NCBI RefSeq assembly: GCF_024972735.1
Contig: NZ_CP087723.1
Coordinates: 806,001-870,000, forward strand
Length of the DNA stretch: 64,000 bases
Source of the DNA: Halalkaliarchaeum sp. AArc-CO
Lineage (GTDB): Archaea; Halobacteriota; Halobacteria; Halobacteriales; Haloferacaceae
Direction of reading: 5' to 3'
A program made the translations under genes and the position numbers. Positions 62,468-64,000 of this stretch are shown one piece after another. The notes beneath the pieces were generated by a model that worked only from the letters and a program-made list of their open reading frames with translations, did no database searches and was not told where the DNA came from. Numbering within the stretch: the first letter of the stretch is position 1; every line of letters starts with the position of its first letter.

Positions 62468-62741
62468 GATCACCACGAACCCATCGATACTGGTTCGCCG
62501 TGGACTCCCGATTCCAGTTTGCTGCTCCTCTCACGTTTCGTGTCCACTATCGCAATCGCAGGCCGAACTCCCGTCGCGAATTCACGGTAAGTGGCGACGG
62601 CTGGCCCCAACTGTTTTCGGTCGTCTCCGGTGTGTGTTCCCTTCATTGGATCCCTCCCTTCGATCTCTTCAGGTCGATCCTGCAACGAGACCGGGAAGTC
62701 AGGTAATCCAATCGGTCACGCAGCCTTTGTTATAGACGCAT

Positions 62742-63194
62742 TCACGGAGGATTGGTGACGTCGCTCGTCGAGCCAGAACGAATAAATCCGTATGTAGAAG
62801 CGCTGCCAACTCCGAATTTTGGATGTGCGTCAATCTGATAGCTTTCGACACGGGTACTCGTCTCACTCTCCCGGCCAGATTGTGTAAAGTTCGCTATAAC
62901 TGTCGGGACGAACGACTGGGTGTACTGGTCACTCGGCATCTTCTGTGCACCCGTGTTGAACGACGTCATTAAGTCGGCTGTAACTCGGCTGTCGGTGGCA
63001 GCATGCACGTCCATCCAACGGTGAAGCGACACGATATCCGCAGTTCCCGCTCGAGTTTTACTATTTGCAGTTTCTGGTCGGGTTGTTACGATACCCGAAC
63101 CGCTGCTCGGGACGCAGTTTTCGTGGACGTCGCCGCCATGCTCCAGTTGAGGAAACAGAGCGGAACTCCGGTGTGAAACTGTTCGGGTTGACAG
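62742..63194 (-). pseudogene. Open frame without a start, possible remnant of an exported protein
   Basis: About 150 codons are open on the minus strand, in the same frame as the PadR gene and directly after its stop. There is no ATG near the 5' end; a GTG at 63032 would give 96 aa. It reads LEHGGDVHENCVPSSGSGIV, then MDVHAATDSRVTADLMTSFN and SYQIDAHPKFGVGSASTYGF. The Thr/Ser/Asn-rich, aromatic composition is like a secreted beta protein and unlike random GC-rich shadow. A truncated gene is the best reading; a chance frame is not excluded. Confidence 0.35.
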
Positions 63195-63479
63195 TCACAA
63201 ATCAACGTACTGATTTTCCCACGTGCGCCGTCGTTCGAGTTCGGCGATTCCCCGATCGGTTATCTCGTAGTAATTCGTTCGCCGGTCTTGCGTCCCCTTT
63301 TTGATGAGATCGTTCTTGACGAGGGTATCGAGGTTCGGATACAGTCGACCGTGTGTAATGTCTCCCAGTTCTCCTTCCAACTCCTTTTTTATCTGTTGCC
63401 CCGAGGGACGGTCTTGCCCCGCGATCACGTACAGCAGGTCCCGCTGAAATCCAGTGAGTTCGAAGAGAACGCGTGGCAT
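63195..63479 (-). CDS. PadR-family transcriptional regulator
   Basis: 94 aa winged-helix protein. It has ELTGFQRDLLYVIAGQDRPS, GQQIKKELEGELGDITHGRL (recognition helix region), YPNLDTLVKNDLIKKGTQDR and RTNYYEITDRGIAELERR, which is the PadR wing and helix order. Haloarchaeal PadR proteins of this size repress neighbouring genes. An inverted repeat and TATA box just upstream (63504-63525) suggest autoregulation. Confidence 0.88.
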   Translation of the reverse strand: MPRVLFELTGFQRDLLYVIAGQDRPSGQQIKKELEGELGDITHGRLYPNLDTLVKNDLIKKGTQDRRTNYYEITDRGIAELERRRTWENQYVDL

Positions 63480-63503
63480 GTCAGAGTGAATTCTAACGCG
63501 TAG

Positions 63504-63525
63504 ACATTGTAATGTTATTTATAAT
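63504..63525 (-). promoter_or_regulatory. Probable TATA box and operator of the PadR gene
   Basis: ACATT (63504-63508) and AATGT (63511-63515) form a 5-bp inverted repeat with a 2-bp spacer, directly next to TTATTTATAA (63515-63524), a TATA box about 37-46 nt before the ATG. A repressor bound there would block start-site selection. The bases from 63526 to 63913 are AT-rich in places and show no convincing gene. Confidence 0.45.
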
Positions 63526-63913
63526 GTTGGAAGCGTCGACGTGCCGTGAACAGTCTCTCCGGTGGAAAATTTCCCTTCAACGACCGGGTCGGGATCCACA
63601 ACTCGTCGCGAAGAGCCGTATGGATCTGCAGTTGTTTTAAATATGCTTAATACGGCGTAAGATGGACTGTAACCGACCAAAACGGGAGTTTTTATTCCGG
63701 CCCATTCGACAAAATATTCGCGCCAGGTCGCGGTTTGCAGTCGCCTTCCACTCGGAATCAGCAGTCGATCGACCGAATAACCGCGCAGATACCCGGACTC
63801 CTGAGATATGATTTATTAATGAGTGAATAACGAATTAGTCATGATCAATATGTTTATTGGATGGGACCCCCGCATTTCGATTGCTGGTGTACCGGTCTTC
63901 GGAGGTTCGAGTC

Positions 63914-64000
63914 ATGACGGAGCCGGGAGACGGTGACGTACTGGAAAAGGACGTGGTATTCGAGGTTCTGGCAAGTTCTCGAAGACGATTGCTCTTGTAT
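63914..64000 (+). CDS. Haloarchaeal winged-helix (DUF7344-like) protein, start only
   Basis: 29 codons are visible from the ATG at 63914, with GGAGG 8 nt upstream: MTEPGDGDVLEKDVVFEVLA, then SSRRRLLLY at the window edge. The pattern of an acidic head followed by FEVLASSRRRLLLY matches the first helix of small haloarchaeal winged-helix domains. The rest lies outside. The family name is from memory. Confidence 0.5.
   Translation, partial: MTEPGDGDVLEKDVVFEVLASSRRRLLLY

Overview
The window is a haloarchaeal chromosome segment. The core genes are GC-rich and acidic. Several families are typical of halophilic archaea: a HalOD1-type protein, a NUDIX/eIF2B-like fusion, DUF1616 and DUF354 proteins, and Tat or lipobox exported proteins. 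Several genes have a TATA box about 25 nt upstream of the start codon, as expected for leaderless transcripts.

Region 1 (1-9960) is housekeeping sequence: a site-2 protease, a CofE-like ligase, the NUDIX/eIF2B fusion, a PAP2 phosphatase, an LPG-synthase-like membrane protein, NAD synthetase, an enoyl-CoA hydratase-like protein, tRNA-Gly(CCC) and tRNA-Thr(GGT). The tRNA-Gly gene is followed by several decayed copies of its own 3' end, which look like footprints of past integrations.

Region 2 (about 9913-24167) is an integrated island in the 3' half of tRNA-Thr. A second, diverged tRNA-Thr 3' half closes it at 24125-24167. It is AT-richer than its surroundings and carries two tyrosine recombinases (10151 and 18107). 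Its cargo looks like defence. One cluster holds an 807-aa PIN-domain protein, a small protein with a Gly/Ser-rich N terminus, an acidic 141-aa protein and a QueC-like ATP-pyrophosphatase. The last three overlap and resemble the QatB/QatC part of the Qat antiphage system, but no QatA or QatD is visible. The other cargo is a 1498-aa STAND NTPase with an N-terminal Cap4/DUF4297/Mrr-like nuclease domain (Avs-like). A TraB-like membrane protein and a small membrane protein lie between them. The PIN/QatB-like/QueC-like set is my best candidate for an undescribed system.

Region 3 (24168-28636) is an unstable border: a ribbon-helix-helix/PIN toxin-antitoxin pair with a clear inverted-repeat operator, a SWIM zinc-finger gene truncated by a complete IS5-family element, and a gene-poor stretch with hairpins.

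Region 4 (28637-62467) is a large surface-glycan cluster. It has an ABC exporter, nucleotide-sugar enzymes (rfbA, rfbB and rfbC for dTDP-sugars; wecB and wecC for UDP-ManNAcA), six or more glycosyltransferases, an AsnB-like enzyme, two paralogous exported beta-helix proteins, a polytopic polymerase-like protein, a sulfatase-like protein, and two paralogous ParB-like proteins of unknown role. The middle (31.3-48.6 kb) is AT-richer and rearranged in gene orientation, as often seen in variable surface-glycan loci. From 62.5 to 55 kb a tightly overlapping minus-strand operon runs GT2-wecB-wecC-DUF354-(alpha/alpha barrel)-sulfatase.

Region 5 (62742-64000) has a gene remnant, a PadR regulator with a probable operator, and the start of a haloarchaeal winged-helix gene cut by the window edge.
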